Shown here: piece after piece, positions 1-11,489 of the stretch
Numbering within the stretch: position 1 is the first letter of the stretch
How the letters are laid out: each line of letters opens with the position of its first letter
NCBI GenBank assembly: GCA_002296655.1
Contig: DBIN01000030.1
Span: 1-35,923 of the forward strand
DNA: 35,923 bases
Source: Acinetobacter sp. UBA801
Lineage (GTDB): Bacteria; Pseudomonadota; Gammaproteobacteria; Pseudomonadales; Moraxellaceae
Direction: 5' to 3'
Notes under the pieces: model-generated
Databases searched by the model: none
The model's input: the letters and a program-made list of their open reading frames with translations, nothing else
Told to the model about the DNA's origin: nothing
Program-made: the position numbers and the translations under genes

Positions 1-142
1 ATTATTTAGACCAATCATCAAAGACTTCATTGATGACTTTATTCTCGATAAAAATCATCTGCTACCACAGAGAATCTATTAATGATAGTGCGTAAGTCCT
101 AAGTTATTTGGATGAATCATGACAACAACAAAAGCCAAACAC
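1..142. other. Intergenic edge with no recognisable gene
   Basis: I see no complete gene here. On the minus strand an 18-codon open stretch (MIFIENKVINEVFDDWSK, stop at 2-4) is preceded directly by an in-frame TAG, so it is either the tail of a broken gene or chance. The sequence AGTGCGTAAGTCCTAAG at about 87-103 looks like the kind of end found on some insertion sequences, but no partner end is visible in the window, so this stays unproven. Confidence 0.3.
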
Positions 143-167
143 AAAAAAAGCACTCCGTAGAGTGCTT
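143..167 (-). terminator. Intrinsic terminator of gyrB
   Basis: AAGCACTC (148-155), loop CGTA, GAGTGCTT (160-167) form a perfect 8-bp stem. Read on the minus strand the stem is followed by a run of seven T (143-149, overlapping the stem foot). It lies 27 bases past the gyrB stop codon and should end the dnaA-dnaN-recF-gyrB transcript. Confidence 0.85.
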
Positions 168-193
168 ATGATAATGAGAATGCTTTGGAGGAA

Positions 194-2671
<2,478 letters not shown>

Positions 2672-2705
2672 CTAGTGAAAAATAGGTCTATCCAAAGATA
2701 AAAAA

Positions 2706-3788
2706 TTATTGCTCAACAGCCTGCACCGTTCCGTGATCGACCTGAAACAAACGATAAGGAATCGACAACGCTTGTAAGTGTTGTTGCACGGATTGATGAT
2801 CTAAAGTGGTAATAAAAACTTGACTACCCAATTGGCTTAATCGTTCAATTAAACGTTGTTGTGCGCTTAAATCTAATTCTGCTGTCAGATCATCTAATAA
2901 TACCACAGTTTCCTTATTAGACGCATGCAGCATTGCAATCTGTGACAGTTTTAATGCCATAATCAATAGCTTTTTCTGCCCACGTGACAACACCACATCA
3001 GCATCGCCCATTGGGGTTTTTAAACGCAAATCGGCACGGTGTGGCCCATATTCTGTATAGCGACGTTCCACATCTTTTTGATGGTAATTACACAGATCAT
3101 TCAACAAGCCTGTTTCGGTATGAAAGCCTGCGCTGTATTCCAAACTGATGTTTAAATCAGGCAATAAACACTGTAAATCTTGCGCAAAAAATTGCTGCCA
3201 TTGTTCCACTGTTCCCAAACGCTGCCGATGCAAAATCTCACCATAATCACTGAGCATTTTGTTCCACGGTTCTAAGTCTGACAGAGTTAAATGTCGCTGT
3301 GATTTAAGCAGACTATTACGCTGTTTTAAGGCACGTGAATAATATTGCCAAGCGTGATAAAACTCTGGTTCCACGTGGAACATCAACCAGTCCAGCAGTT
3401 GTCGCCGTGGTTTTGCACCATGGTCAATAATATCTGTACTGAGTGGATCAATATATTGTAAAGGTAGAATTTTAGCCAACTGTCCTTGGGTCGCAACAGG
3501 GTCGCCATTGACCTTAATCAACTGCTCACCCGATGCCATTTTTTGCATACCAATTTTTTCAGTCAATGACTGGGCAAATACAATCGCATCTTGGCTGCTG
3601 TTCTGAATGTAATTTTTAGGAATATGGGTGCGAAAAGAACGCCCTGTTGCCAACAAATGAATGGCTTCTAAAATCGAGGTTTTACCCGAACCATTTTGTC
3701 CATAAAAGACGTTAAACGGCTGCAACTCATGAAGTGCAACCGCTTTTAAGTTCCGAACACGCTCGATATGTAAACGCGTAATATGCAT
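2706..3788 (-). CDS. recF: DNA replication and repair protein RecF
   Basis: SMC-like ATPase that helps load RecA at single-strand gaps together with RecO and RecR. The 360-residue protein has a Walker A motif GQNGSGKT near residue 30, the ABC-type signature LSRGQKK near 266 and a Walker [13 protein letters not shown] near 296, in the expected order. It starts 37 bases after dnaN ends and lies in the same leftward cluster. A near-perfect ParB site (parS) is embedded in its coding sequence at 3367-3382, where the palindrome encodes a VEP-containing stretch. The family usual length is 355-365 residues, so the gene appears complete. Confidence 0.97.
   Translation of the reverse strand: MHITRLHIERVRNLKAVALHELQPFNVFYGQNGSGKTSILEAIHLLATGRSFRTHIPKNYIQNSSQDAIVFAQSLTEKIGMQKMASGEQLIKVNGDPVATQGQLAKILPLQYIDPLSTDIIDHGAKPRRQLLDWLMFHVEPEFYHAWQYYSRALKQRNSLLKSQRHLTLSDLEPWNKMLSDYGEILHRQRLGTVEQWQQFFAQDLQCLLPDLNISLEYSAGFHTETGLLNDLCNYHQKDVERRYTEYGPHRADLRLKTPMGDADVVLSRGQKKLLIMALKLSQIAMLHASNKETVVLLDDLTAELDLSAQQRLIERLSQLGSQVFITTLDHQSVQQHLQALSIPYRLFQVDHGTVQAVEQ
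3367..3382. other. parS: parS site (ParB centromere) inside recF
   Basis: GGTTCCACGTGGAACA contains a 14-bp perfect palindrome GTTCCACGTGGAAC and matches the general bacterial consensus TGTTNCACGTGNAACA at 15 of 16 positions. It is about 3.2 kb from the DnaA boxes, as expected for origin-proximal ParB loading sites. Two further sites lie at 14486 and 34035. Confidence 0.8.
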
Positions 3789-3825
3789 GATTCAGCTAGA
3801 TTTAATCTTGAAATAAATCGCTCAC

Positions 3826-4974
3826 TTAAACACGCATAGGCATCACAACATAGGTTTGATCTAGATGTGCTGGATCTTGTACCAATACCGATTGATTGGC
3901 TTCGGTCATTGTCATTGATACATCATCGCCATCTAATGCCCCTAAGACGTCCAATAAATATTGTGCGTTAAATGACATTTCTAACGGTGAATCGGCATAT
4001 TGAATCGCTAAATCTTCAATTGCTTCATCTTGTTCTGGGTTATTGGCACGTAATTGCAGGGTGTCCGTACTAAAATTCAGGAATACGCCACGCAATTTTT
4101 CATTACTTAAAATCGCCACACGTTGTAAAGATTGTTTAAATACATCATGTGCGATTAGCACGTTTTTATCGCCACCACGCGGAATCACACGGCGATAATC
4201 GGGGAACTTACCATCAATTAATTTAGTGGTAAAACGCACAGTTATCTCCGCTTGTTCTTTGTCACGACTTGGCGTACGAATGGTCACGTTTAATAGTTCA
4301 CGGCCAATTAACAATGCCAATTGCTCGTCTTCAATACTCAGCAAACGCTGCAATTCAGCCACTGCTTTACGTGGCACTATGGCTTGAATTAATTGAGTAG
4401 TTGTCGAAGAAGCTGCTGTTTCACATAAAGCCAAACGGTGACCGTCTGTGGTCACAGCACGCAATTGATTTTCATCGATTTCTAGCAAAGTACCCGTTAA
4501 ATAAAAGCGTACATCCTGCACCGCCATAGCAAACGCAGTTTTTTCAAACAAACGCTTCAGCTCGCGCTCCGTGACCGTCACTTGCGTGCCTTGGGCATTT
4601 TCTGTAGCCAATAATGGATAATCTTCTGCTGGCAAAGTGCCCAGTACAAAGCGGCTATTGCCTGATTTTAAAATACAGCGCTGATCTTCAGTAATTTGTA
4701 AATCAATCAAAGCTGCGCTTGGCAAAGATTTACAAATATCCATCAGTTTACGTGCAGGTACCGTGGTTTCCCCTGCTTGTAAACATGCCCCTTCGGTCAG
4801 ATTCGTGCTGGCAACCAACTCCACTTCCAAGTCCGAACCAGTAATGATTAAGGCTTGCTCGGTCACTTGAACTTTGACATTGGATAAAATATTTAAGGTA
4901 TGGCGACGTTCAACCGCTCCTACGACATGTGACAGAACATTCAGTAAGCTTTCTTTCGCGATTTTTAAACGCAC
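3826..4974 (-). CDS. dnaN: DNA polymerase III sliding clamp (beta subunit)
   Basis: Ring-shaped processivity clamp of the replicative polymerase, 382 residues, three structurally repeated domains. I place the start at a GTG (4972-4974; protein begins MRLKIAKESLL) because GAGGAA lies six bases upstream of it. An in-frame ATG 18 bases further upstream would add MLEECT, but it overlaps that ribosome-binding site. MRLKIAKESLL also matches the known Acinetobacter N terminus. The C terminus ends in the conserved YVVMPMRV, which forms part of the clamp-partner pocket. It lies between dnaA (108 bases upstream) and recF (37 bases downstream). Confidence 0.97.
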   Translation of the reverse strand: MRLKIAKESLLNVLSHVVGAVERRHTLNILSNVKVQVTEQALIITGSDLEVELVASTNLTEGACLQAGETTVPARKLMDICKSLPSAALIDLQITEDQRCILKSGNSRFVLGTLPAEDYPLLATENAQGTQVTVTERELKRLFEKTAFAMAVQDVRFYLTGTLLEIDENQLRAVTTDGHRLALCETAASSTTTQLIQAIVPRKAVAELQRLLSIEDEQLALLIGRELLNVTIRTPSRDKEQAEITVRFTTKLIDGKFPDYRRVIPRGGDKNVLIAHDVFKQSLQRVAILSNEKLRGVFLNFSTDTLQLRANNPEQDEAIEDLAIQYADSPLEMSFNAQYLLDVLGALDGDDVSMTMTEANQSVLVQDPAHLDQTYVVMPMRV

Positions 4975-5082
4975 GGTACATTCCTCTAACAACTGAAGAT
5001 TGGAGTATAAAATAGTTTTTTTAGCAGTGTACTATGCGGCAAAAGCTGCCGCATGGCAAGAACAGAATTTGAGCAAATTCAT

Positions 5083-6459
5083 TCAACTTTGCAACAATCG
5101 TTGCAGGTTTTTATAGTCTTCGTTAAAGATCGGATCTTCTTCACGCAGGCTTTGTACTTTTTCGCAGGCATGCATTACGGTACTGTGATCGCGCCCGCCA
5201 AATGCCATACCTATTTCAGGGAAACTGTCGCCTGTAAGTTCACGTGCCAAGCCCATCGCCAACTGACGTGGACGCGCATAAATACGGGTACGTTTTGGCC
5301 CCACCAATTCTTTGAGTGGAATACGGAAATATTCACTCACCACCCGCTGAATATTTTCGGTACTGATGGTACGAGCGCGAATTGCCAAGACATCTTTTAA
5401 AGATTCACGCACCACATCTAGATCAATTGGTGTGCCTTTAAAACGGGAAATTGCCACCACTTTATTGAGTGCGCCTTCGAGTTCACGCACATTGGCCACA
5501 ACTTGCTGGGCAATAAATAAAGCACAGTTGCGTGGTAAATCCACGGCGCTGCTTTCAGCTTTCTTTAATAAAATTTCAATTCGGGTTTCAATATCTGGCG
5601 GTTCTACTCCAACTGATAAACCCCAAGAAAAACGTGACACCAAACGTGCATCCAATTCGGTTAATTCTTTTGGATAACGGTCTGAAGTCAAAATAATTTG
5701 TTTAGATTCGTCCAATAAAGCGTTAAAGGTGTAAAAAAACTCGACCAAACTGGCTTCTTTACCCGCCAATAAATGAATGTCATCCACCAATAACAAATCT
5801 AAAGAGCGGCAGTTTTTCTTAAATTCCTCAACCTTGCCCTGCTGCAAAGAGCTGACAAAATCCTGCACAAAACTTTCTGCAGTCATGTACATGACCCGCG
5901 CATTCGGTTTGGCTTGTAATAAAGCATTGCCCACCGCTTGCATCAAGTGAGTTTTACCCAAACCTGTTGGGCCATACAAAAATAATGGGTTGTGCTGTGA
6001 AGCTCCCAATTGAGTTAATACCTTGCGACAGGTTTCTGCAGCCATTTGATTCGATCGACCTTCCACAAATAAGGAAAAGGTAAATAACGGATTGAGTTGG
6101 CGTTTACGGCTTTTGGCAGAACTTTCTTCTTTTTCACGTTTAGGCTTGGCCACAGGCACAGGGCTAGATTCCAATGCAGCAGTGGTGGTCGCAGGTTGCT
6201 CACTGGCCGATAAAATCGCACCTGGGCGCGAATCGACTAAAATCTCGACCTTACGCACGCGTCCCTCAGACAACTGCTCTGCCAAAATGGTAATCAATTC
6301 CAGATGATGCTCTTGAATGTAACGCGTCCAATAAGGATTAGGCGCATAAAGTTTTAATGTATCTTCAACTTCTTCTGCCACCAATGGGCGAATCCACATT
6401 GTAAAGACATTTCCAGAGAGCTCTTGTCGCAAGCGATTTAAGCAGTCCGTCCAAAGCAT
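5083..6459 (-). CDS. dnaA: Chromosomal replication initiator DnaA
   Basis: AAA+ initiator that binds DnaA boxes at oriC and opens the duplex. The 458-residue protein has an N-terminal DnaB/DiaA interaction domain (MLWTDCLNRLRQEL), a variable linker around residues 90-125, Walker A GPTGLGKT near 161, Walker B LLLVDDIH near 223, and the C-terminal helix-turn-helix with the DnaA signature GGRDHSTVMHAC near 417-428 that reads the TTATCCACA box. The start is supported by AGGGG six bases upstream. The promoter at 6524-6552 has a perfect DnaA box between its -35 and -10, which predicts self-repression. Confidence 0.98.
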   Translation of the reverse strand: MLWTDCLNRLRQELSGNVFTMWIRPLVAEEVEDTLKLYAPNPYWTRYIQEHHLELITILAEQLSEGRVRKVEILVDSRPGAILSASEQPATTTAALESSPVPVAKPKREKEESSAKSRKRQLNPLFTFSLFVEGRSNQMAAETCRKVLTQLGASQHNPLFLYGPTGLGKTHLMQAVGNALLQAKPNARVMYMTAESFVQDFVSSLQQGKVEEFKKNCRSLDLLLVDDIHLLAGKEASLVEFFYTFNALLDESKQIILTSDRYPKELTELDARLVSRFSWGLSVGVEPPDIETRIEILLKKAESSAVDLPRNCALFIAQQVVANVRELEGALNKVVAISRFKGTPIDLDVVRESLKDVLAIRARTISTENIQRVVSEYFRIPLKELVGPKRTRIYARPRQLAMGLARELTGDSFPEIGMAFGGRDHSTVMHACEKVQSLREEDPIFNEDYKNLQRLLQS

Positions 6460-6523
6460 GTGAAACCCCTATCTAATCCATTTATAAATTTAAAGCATCT
6501 CTCGACCGCCTGAGCGGGTCGCC

Positions 6524-6552
6524 ATTCTAACCAAGTTATCCACATCTGTCAT
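6524..6552 (-). promoter_or_regulatory. dnaA promoter with an internal DnaA box
   Basis: On the minus strand ATGACA (-35, 6547-6552) and TAGAAT (-10, 6524-6529) are separated by 17 bases, each hexamer matching consensus at five of six positions. The spacer contains the perfect DnaA box TTATCCACA (6536-6544). DnaA bound there would block RNA polymerase, so autoregulation is likely. Position is seen; function is inferred. Confidence 0.65.
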
Positions 6553-6900
6553 GACAAAATCAGCAAAATCGCTCAAAAAAGGAATCATTAAACCTGAATT
6601 TAAATTTAAATGCGGTGTGGATAAGTTTATCCGCAAGGTGTGGATAAAATATAGCACAAAGTTATCCACAAAGTATTAAAATCATAAAAACATGGATATC
6701 CACAATCCAAAATTTTGTTTTATAACGTAAAAAATAGGTTTTCAACAGAAAAACGCTTCCCTAATAATAATAAATTTAAATTTATAAATTTGAATTTATT
6801 TATAAGAGCCGCTGCAACTGTGGATAATTCAATCAGAGTTAAATTTAAATTCAAAACTCAGAATTCTAAAATTAAACAGCATAGCTTGTGGATAATTGTG
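6530..6900. other. oriC: Chromosomal replication origin oriC
   Basis: The 658-base gap between dnaA and rpmH carries six perfect DnaA boxes: plus strand at 6536-6544 and 6662-6670; minus strand at 6616-6624, 6639-6647, 6819-6827 and 6887-6895. One-mismatch boxes lie at 6627-6635 (TTATCCGCA) and 6696-6704 (ATATCCACA). Between and around them are very AT-rich blocks suited to duplex unwinding, including the palindromes TTTAAATTTAAA (6599-6610) and TTTAAATTCAAA (6844-6855) and imperfect copies at 6483, 6775 and 6789. Leftward dnaA and rightward rpmH transcription diverge from it, which is the usual origin arrangement in this group. The exact minimal origin is not defined by sequence alone. Confidence 0.9.
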
Positions 6901-7049
6901 TGAATAATATTGTTAATAACTTATTAGTCAAGTATAAACAACCATTTATCTTGTGTATGCTTTGTTTTGTTCAATCAATCAGTACGTTGAGCTCAAGCCT
7001 GCTGAGAGAGAAAAATTTAGGCTTATTTTGCAAGAAACCGTGTTTTTCA

Positions 7050-7078
7050 TTGACAGCTCAAGCAATGAGCACTAAAAT
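7050..7078 (+). promoter_or_regulatory. rpmH promoter
   Basis: A perfect -35 TTGACA (7050-7055), 17-base spacer and TAAAAT -10 (7073-7078) predict a start near 7085, about 33 bases before the rpmH ATG. It likely drives the rpmH-rnpA-yidD-yidC run. Confidence 0.85.
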
Positions 7079-7117
7079 CGCGGACCTTTATAGAAAGATC
7101 ATTTTTGGAGTTTCGAT

Positions 7118-7252
7118 ATGAAACGTACATTTCAACCATCTGAATTAAAGCGTAAGCGCGTTCATGGTTTCCGTGCTCGTATGGCTACTAAAGCTGGTCG
7201 TCAAGTATTGGCTCGCCGTCGTGCAAAAGGTCGTCACAGCTTAACTGTTTAA
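7118..7252 (+). CDS. rpmH: 50S ribosomal protein L34
   Basis: A 44-residue, strongly basic protein of the large ribosomal subunit. The sequence [18 protein letters not shown], followed by [21 protein letters not shown], is the family signature in full. A TGGAG ribosome-binding site lies seven bases before the ATG and a consensus promoter just upstream. It is the first gene of the rightward block and is followed 31 bases later by rnpA, the classical pairing in which L34 is made in excess of the RNase P protein. Confidence 0.98.
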
Positions 7253-7283
7253 TACAGTCACGCTGAATCGACTCTTGGGTGTT

Positions 7284-7676
7284 ATGACAACACTTTATGG
7301 CTTCAGCACAGAGTTGAGATTACGCTGTGCTGCCGATTATAAAGGTGTGTTTGATGGTGCGCTTTTTAAAGTGCATCAACCCCATTTCTTATTTCTTGCA
7401 AAACATTCCGAACTGCCGAATAGCCGTTTGGGGCTTGTCGTTGCAAAAAAGAAAGTGCGTCGTGCACACGAACGAAATCGAGTAAAACGACTTGCTCGCG
7501 AAAGTTTTCGCTTACACCAACAGCAATTAAATGACTTAGATATTGTGGTCATGCCCAAAGTTGGGATAGATACGGTATCTAATGCGGAATTGCATCAGCA
7601 ATTACAATTTGCTTGGCAAAAGTTGCAACGTCTTGCCAAAAAGCATTCAAAAATAGCTCCCTCCCCACAAAAGTAG
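7284..7676 (+). CDS. rnpA: Ribonuclease P protein component
   Basis: Small basic protein that binds the catalytic RNase P RNA and assists 5' maturation of tRNAs. The 130-residue product has the family core: F[11 protein letters not shown], [20 protein letters not shown] and the RNR box [14 protein letters not shown] chose the ATG at 7284; an in-frame TTG at 7275 would add three residues and cannot be excluded, as the ribosome-binding site (GGGTG) is weak for both. Poor initiation signals are common for rnpA, which is needed in far smaller amounts than L34. yidD begins ten bases after its stop. Confidence 0.95.
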   Translation: MTTLYGFSTELRLRCAADYKGVFDGALFKVHQPHFLFLAKHSELPNSRLGLVVAKKKVRRAHERNRVKRLARESFRLHQQQLNDLDIVVMPKVGIDTVSNAELHQQLQFAWQKLQRLAKKHSKIAPSPQK

Positions 7677-7685
7677 AGATGGCCA

Positions 7686-8006
7686 ATGGTACGTTTACTG
7701 CATTGGTTGATACGTTTCTATCAGATCGCGATTAGTCCTTTATTGGGACCACGCTGTCGCTATATTCCAACATGTTCTCAATATTCTTTGGAAGCAGTGC
7801 ATACGCATGGTGCTGTACGTGGTGTGTGGCTGGCTACAAAACGTATTTGTCGTTGTCATCCGTGGGGTGGTTCGGGCTATGATCCAGTCCCGCCAAAAGT
7901 CATTCGTTTTATTTCATTTCAGCAAATAGATTCTCAAACGCATCACATTCATGTACCCTTTCGTGATCGTTTATTGAACCAAAATCACTCTAACCACTTG
8001 GGGTAA
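7686..8006 (+). CDS. yidD: Membrane protein insertion efficiency factor YidD
   Basis: Small membrane-associated protein (106 residues) thought to assist YidC-dependent insertion. It shows the family hallmarks: [19 protein letters not shown], the cysteine-bearing PTCSQYS, and [15 protein letters not shown]. An amphipathic N-terminal helix is expected to lie along the inner membrane. The C-terminal 35 residues after PPK are variable and histidine-rich. It sits between rnpA and yidC, five bases before the latter, in the order found throughout gammaproteobacteria. Confidence 0.95.
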   Translation: MVRLLHWLIRFYQIAISPLLGPRCRYIPTCSQYSLEAVHTHGAVRGVWLATKRICRCHPWGGSGYDPVPPKVIRFISFQQIDSQTHHIHVPFRDRLLNQNHSNHLG

Positions 8007-8011
8007 TAGAT

Positions 8012-9775
8012 ATGCAACAATGGGCCAGGTTTGCAATTCTCGGGGCCATGTTTGTCGTCGCATATTTGCTCATTTTGGCGTGGCAAAAAGATTATGGAAA
8101 TGCTGAAACAGCACCGCAGCAAAAAACTGCCGTTGTTTCGCATGAAGTATCTGCAGATTTGCCGAATGGCCAAACGGCTACAGCAGCTTCTGATGTACCG
8201 CAAGCAAATATTCCTGCACAGCAAACAACCGATGCCACAGCACCTGTAAGTCAGCAGCTTATTTCAGTACAAACTGACCTTTATCATCTTTGGATCAATC
8301 CGAAAGGTGGTGATATTGTTCGTGTTGAATTACTCAATCATGACAAAAATAAAGACAGTGACGAACCTTTCGTCATGCTGGAAAGCGATGCTAAGCGCAC
8401 CTATGTCGCGCAATCTGGGTTGATCGGGCTGAATGGTCCAGACAGTAGCCGTAATGGCCGCCCAAGCTATGAAATTGAAAAATCGACTTATAGCTTAGCC
8501 GATGCCAAAGAAAGCAAAAATAAAGCGGGTGAAACAGTTAAAACTTTAACTGTCCCAATGGTATATAAAACTGCCGATGGTGTAGAAATCATCAAAACCT
8601 TTAGTTTTACTGAAGGTGAATATCCTGTGCTGGTGAATCACAAGGTGATTAACCGCAGCAGCCAAAACTGGCAAGGTCAGATGTTTGGTCAGCTAAAACG
8701 GGATAATTCAGACGATCCTGGTAAGTCAGATCAAGGTATTTTTACCTTGGGGACTTTCCTTGGCGGCGCATGGGGAACACCTGAAGAACACTACAACAAG
8801 TTGAAATTTGAAAATTTTAATGATGAAAAATTGAATGTTGAAGCGACTGGCGGTTGGGTGGCAATAGTTCAGCATTACTTTGTGAGTGCTTGGGTTCCGG
8901 GTCAGTTAAAATTGACACAGGCTGATGGTCAACCGTATGCAGCAAAGTTGGAATCACGTAAATCTAGCGATGAAATGAACATTATTGGCTTTACCTCGCC
9001 AACCATTAATGTGCCTGCAGGTACGGTGGCAGAAGTTGATGCGACCTTCTACTCTGGTCCAAAAATTCAGTCTGAATTGAAAGATTTGGCTACAGGTTTG
9101 AACCAAACTGTGGATTATGGCTGGTTATGGCCAATTGCAAAATTATTGTTTATTGGTTTGCAATTTTTCCATGGCTTAGTGGGCAACTGGGGTTGGTCAA
9201 TCATCTTATTAACCATTCTTGTCAAACTGATTCTTTGGCCGTTATCGTCTAAGAGTTATCGTTCTATGGCGAAAATGCGTGTGATTGCACCAGAAATGCA
9301 GCGCATGAAAGAGGAATTTGGCGAAGACCGGATGCGTTTCTCGCAAGAAATGATGGCACTTTATAAACGTGAACAAGTAAATCCACTGTCTGGTTGTTTG
9401 CCATTGTTATTACAAATGCCAATTTTCCTTGCCTTGTACTGGGTATTGATGGAATCGGTAGAGTTACGCCATGCACCGTGGTTAGGTTGGATTCAAGACT
9501 TATCGGCAATGGACCCTTGGTTTATCTTACCATTGTTGATGGGTGTGACCATGTATGTTCAACAAATGTTGAACCCACAGCCAACAGATCCAATGCAGGC
9601 AAAAATCTTCCGCATTATGCCTGTGGTATTTACCGTGTTCTTATTGTTCTTCCCTGCAGGTTTAGTCCTGTACTGGATTGTCAACAACTTGATTACGATT
9701 TTGCAGCAAAGCTTGATCAACAAAAGTGTTGAAAAAGACCGCGCTAAACGAGAAGAAACAACTCCAGCCAATTAA
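8012..9775 (+). CDS. yidC: Membrane protein insertase YidC
   Basis: Inner-membrane insertase that places and folds membrane proteins, alone or with SecYEG. The 587-residue protein has an N-terminal membrane anchor (residues about 5-25), a long alanine/glutamine-rich linker, the large periplasmic beta domain (roughly 75-350), and the conserved C-terminal core of five membrane helices starting near GYGWLWPIAKLLFIGLQ, with LILWPLSSKSYRSMAKM, NPLSGCLPLLLQMPIFLALY and FPAGLVLYWIVNN. Length is normal for gammaproteobacterial YidC. It ends the rpmH operon and is followed by a strong terminator at 9796-9831. Confidence 0.97.
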   Translation: MQQWARFAILGAMFVVAYLLILAWQKDYGNAETAPQQKTAVVSHEVSADLPNGQTATAASDVPQANIPAQQTTDATAPVSQQLISVQTDLYHLWINPKGGDIVRVELLNHDKNKDSDEPFVMLESDAKRTYVAQSGLIGLNGPDSSRNGRPSYEIEKSTYSLADAKESKNKAGETVKTLTVPMVYKTADGVEIIKTFSFTEGEYPVLVNHKVINRSSQNWQGQMFGQLKRDNSDDPGKSDQGIFTLGTFLGGAWGTPEEHYNKLKFENFNDEKLNVEATGGWVAIVQHYFVSAWVPGQLKLTQADGQPYAAKLESRKSSDEMNIIGFTSPTINVPAGTVAEVDATFYSGPKIQSELKDLATGLNQTVDYGWLWPIAKLLFIGLQFFHGLVGNWGWSIILLTILVKLILWPLSSKSYRSMAKMRVIAPEMQRMKEEFGEDRMRFSQEMMALYKREQVNPLSGCLPLLLQMPIFLALYWVLMESVELRHAPWLGWIQDLSAMDPWFILPLLMGVTMYVQQMLNPQPTDPMQAKIFRIMPVVFTVFLLFFPAGLVLYWIVNNLITILQQSLINKSVEKDRAKREETTPAN

Positions 9776-9795
9776 GTATGGCTGAGCTGCTGAAT

Positions 9796-9831
9796 AAATC
9801 CGCTTAAGATGGTAATCTTAGGCGGATTTTT
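9796..9831 (+). terminator. Intrinsic terminator after yidC
   Basis: AAATCCGC plus TTAAGAT (9796-9810), loop GGTA, then ATCTTAG and GCGGATTT (9815-9829) form a 15-bp stem with one G-U pair, followed by a T run. It separates the rpmH-yidC transcript from mnmE. Confidence 0.9.
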
Positions 9832-9866
9832 CTTTGCATGTATTTTGAAAGTTTTAGGTGAATTTT

Positions 9867-11222
9867 ATGTATAACCGCAGCACCATTGCCGCAATCGCGA
9901 CTCCACCTGGCCGTGGTGGTGTGGGGGTGATTCGCTTGTCGGGGCCAAAAGCCTATGCGATTGCCGCAGCCTTGACTCAAAAAGACTTGCCCAAAGCGCG
10001 TTATGCAGGTTTTCGTCATTTTTTCGATGCAGCCGATGAAGTTATGGATGAAGGTTTGGTGATTTGTTTCCCAAATCCTCATTCATTTACTGGCGAAGAT
10101 GTAGTGGAACTACAAGGGCATGGTGGACCAGTGATTCAAAATGCCTTATTGGCACGTTTACTGGAACTCGGCGCAACGGCTGCCAAAGCGGGTGAATTCT
10201 CGATGCGCGCCTTTGAAAATGGCAAGTTAGATTTGGCGCAGGCCGAAGCCATTGCCGATTTAATTGATGCCACCTCACAAGCCGCTGCGCGTTCTGCAGT
10301 GCGCTCCCTTCAAGGGGCTTTTTCCACCAAAGTGAATACCGTGTTGGAACAGTTAATTCACATACGTTTGCATGTTGAAGCTGCCATTGATTTTCCTGAA
10401 GAAGAAATTGACTTTTTGGCTGATGGGAAAATCCTCAAATTACTAGATGAAGTGGCTGCTTCTGTGACTGCTGTGCAACAGTCTGCGCGTCAGGGACAAT
10501 TGTTGCGTGAAGGTTTACAGGTGGTGATTGCAGGCAAACCCAATGCGGGTAAATCCTCCCTACTCAATGCCTTGGCTGGCATTGAACGTGCGATTGTGAC
10601 CGATATTGCGGGCACTACACGTGACGTATTGCATGAAAAAATTACCTTGAATGGCTTACCAATTACCCTGACTGATACTGCAGGTTTACGTGAAACAGGT
10701 GATATTGTGGAGCAGGAAGGGATTCGCCGTGCGATGAAAGAAATTGAACAGGCAGATTTATTGTTATTGGTCTATGACTTGAGTCAAAACGAAGATCCGT
10801 TGCAATTGGCACAGCATTATTTTGCTCATCATATTGAACCGAAGCGCTTAATGTTAATTGGCAACAAATGTGATTTAACTGGTGTACAAGCTGCAATCTC
10901 AGATTTTAATGGTTTTAGACATATTACTGTGTCGGCCAAGCAAGAAACAGGTGTTCAATCGCTCATAGAGGCGATTACAGCGCATGCAGGCTTTCAGCCC
11001 GAAGAAGATACCTTTATTGCACGTACTCGTCATTTAGATGCAATGAAGCGCACGCAGCAGTATTTGGCTGAGGCACGTGAGCAATTGGTGGTCTATCATG
11101 CGGGGGAATTGGTGGCCGAGTCATTACGTCTTGCGCAAAATGCTTTGGGTGAGATCACTGGCGATTTCTCTGCAGATGATTTGTTGGGTAAGATTTTTGG
11201 ATCGTTTTGTATCGGAAAATGA
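9867..11222 (+). CDS. mnmE: tRNA modification GTPase MnmE
   Basis: GTPase that, with MnmG, makes the 5-carboxymethylaminomethyl group on the wobble uridine of certain tRNAs. The 451-residue protein has an N-terminal folate-binding domain (STIAAIATPPGRGGVGVIR), a helical domain interrupted by a Ras-like G domain with GKPNAGKS (G1), the DIAGTTRD loop (G2), DTAG (G3) and NKCD (G4), and the C-terminal CIGK containing the catalytic cysteine. I use the ATG at 9867, which has AGG eight bases upstream; a GTG at 9858 would add three residues. The 3' end is the equivalent of a known genomic island attachment site, and the DNA just downstream is degraded. Confidence 0.97.
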   Translation: MYNRSTIAAIATPPGRGGVGVIRLSGPKAYAIAAALTQKDLPKARYAGFRHFFDAADEVMDEGLVICFPNPHSFTGEDVVELQGHGGPVIQNALLARLLELGATAAKAGEFSMRAFENGKLDLAQAEAIADLIDATSQAAARSAVRSLQGAFSTKVNTVLEQLIHIRLHVEAAIDFPEEEIDFLADGKILKLLDEVAASVTAVQQSARQGQLLREGLQVVIAGKPNAGKSSLLNALAGIERAIVTDIAGTTRDVLHEKITLNGLPITLTDTAGLRETGDIVEQEGIRRAMKEIEQADLLLLVYDLSQNEDPLQLAQHYFAHHIEPKRLMLIGNKCDLTGVQAAISDFNGFRHITVSAKQETGVQSLIEAITAHAGFQPEEDTFIARTRHLDAMKRTQQYLAEAREQLVVYHAGELVAESLRLAQNALGEITGDFSADDLLGKIFGSFCIGK

Positions 11223-11253
11223 TTTTAGCGATTACTTCCTGATTTGATATAAA

Positions 11254-11287
11254 AAAGCATTAAGTTTTAGTGGCTTAGTGCTTTTTT
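11254..11287 (+). terminator. Intrinsic terminator of mnmE
   Basis: AAAGCATTAAG (11254-11264) and CTTAGTGCTTT (11274-11284) pair over 11 bases with one G-U, followed by a T run to 11287. Confidence 0.85.
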
Positions 11288-11489
11288 TATTTTTCTGGTA
11301 TTTAATATAAATTTTTATAAAAAAGCACTTTGCAAATTTTCTAGTATCCTTTTAGTCACAAGCGTTGGTTCAAATCCCATCAGTCTTTTTAAACCACAGC
11401 ATTTAAAGCTATGATGAGAAAATAATCAAAAATTGGCGCTCAATTCAATCCTAAATGCACGAGATGAAATCTCTGATGGAGGTTTTTGG

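Noticed and set aside
87-103. AGTGCGTAAGTCCTAAG as an insertion-sequence end.
   Set aside because: No partner inverted repeat or transposase frame can be seen in the window, so the resemblance cannot be supported.
11361-11385. GTTGGTTCAAATCCCATC followed by CAGTC and T5 looks like a tRNA T-arm and 3' end.
   Set aside because: The T-stem pairs imperfectly and no matching acceptor, D-arm or anticodon arm is found upstream; at most a tRNA fossil.
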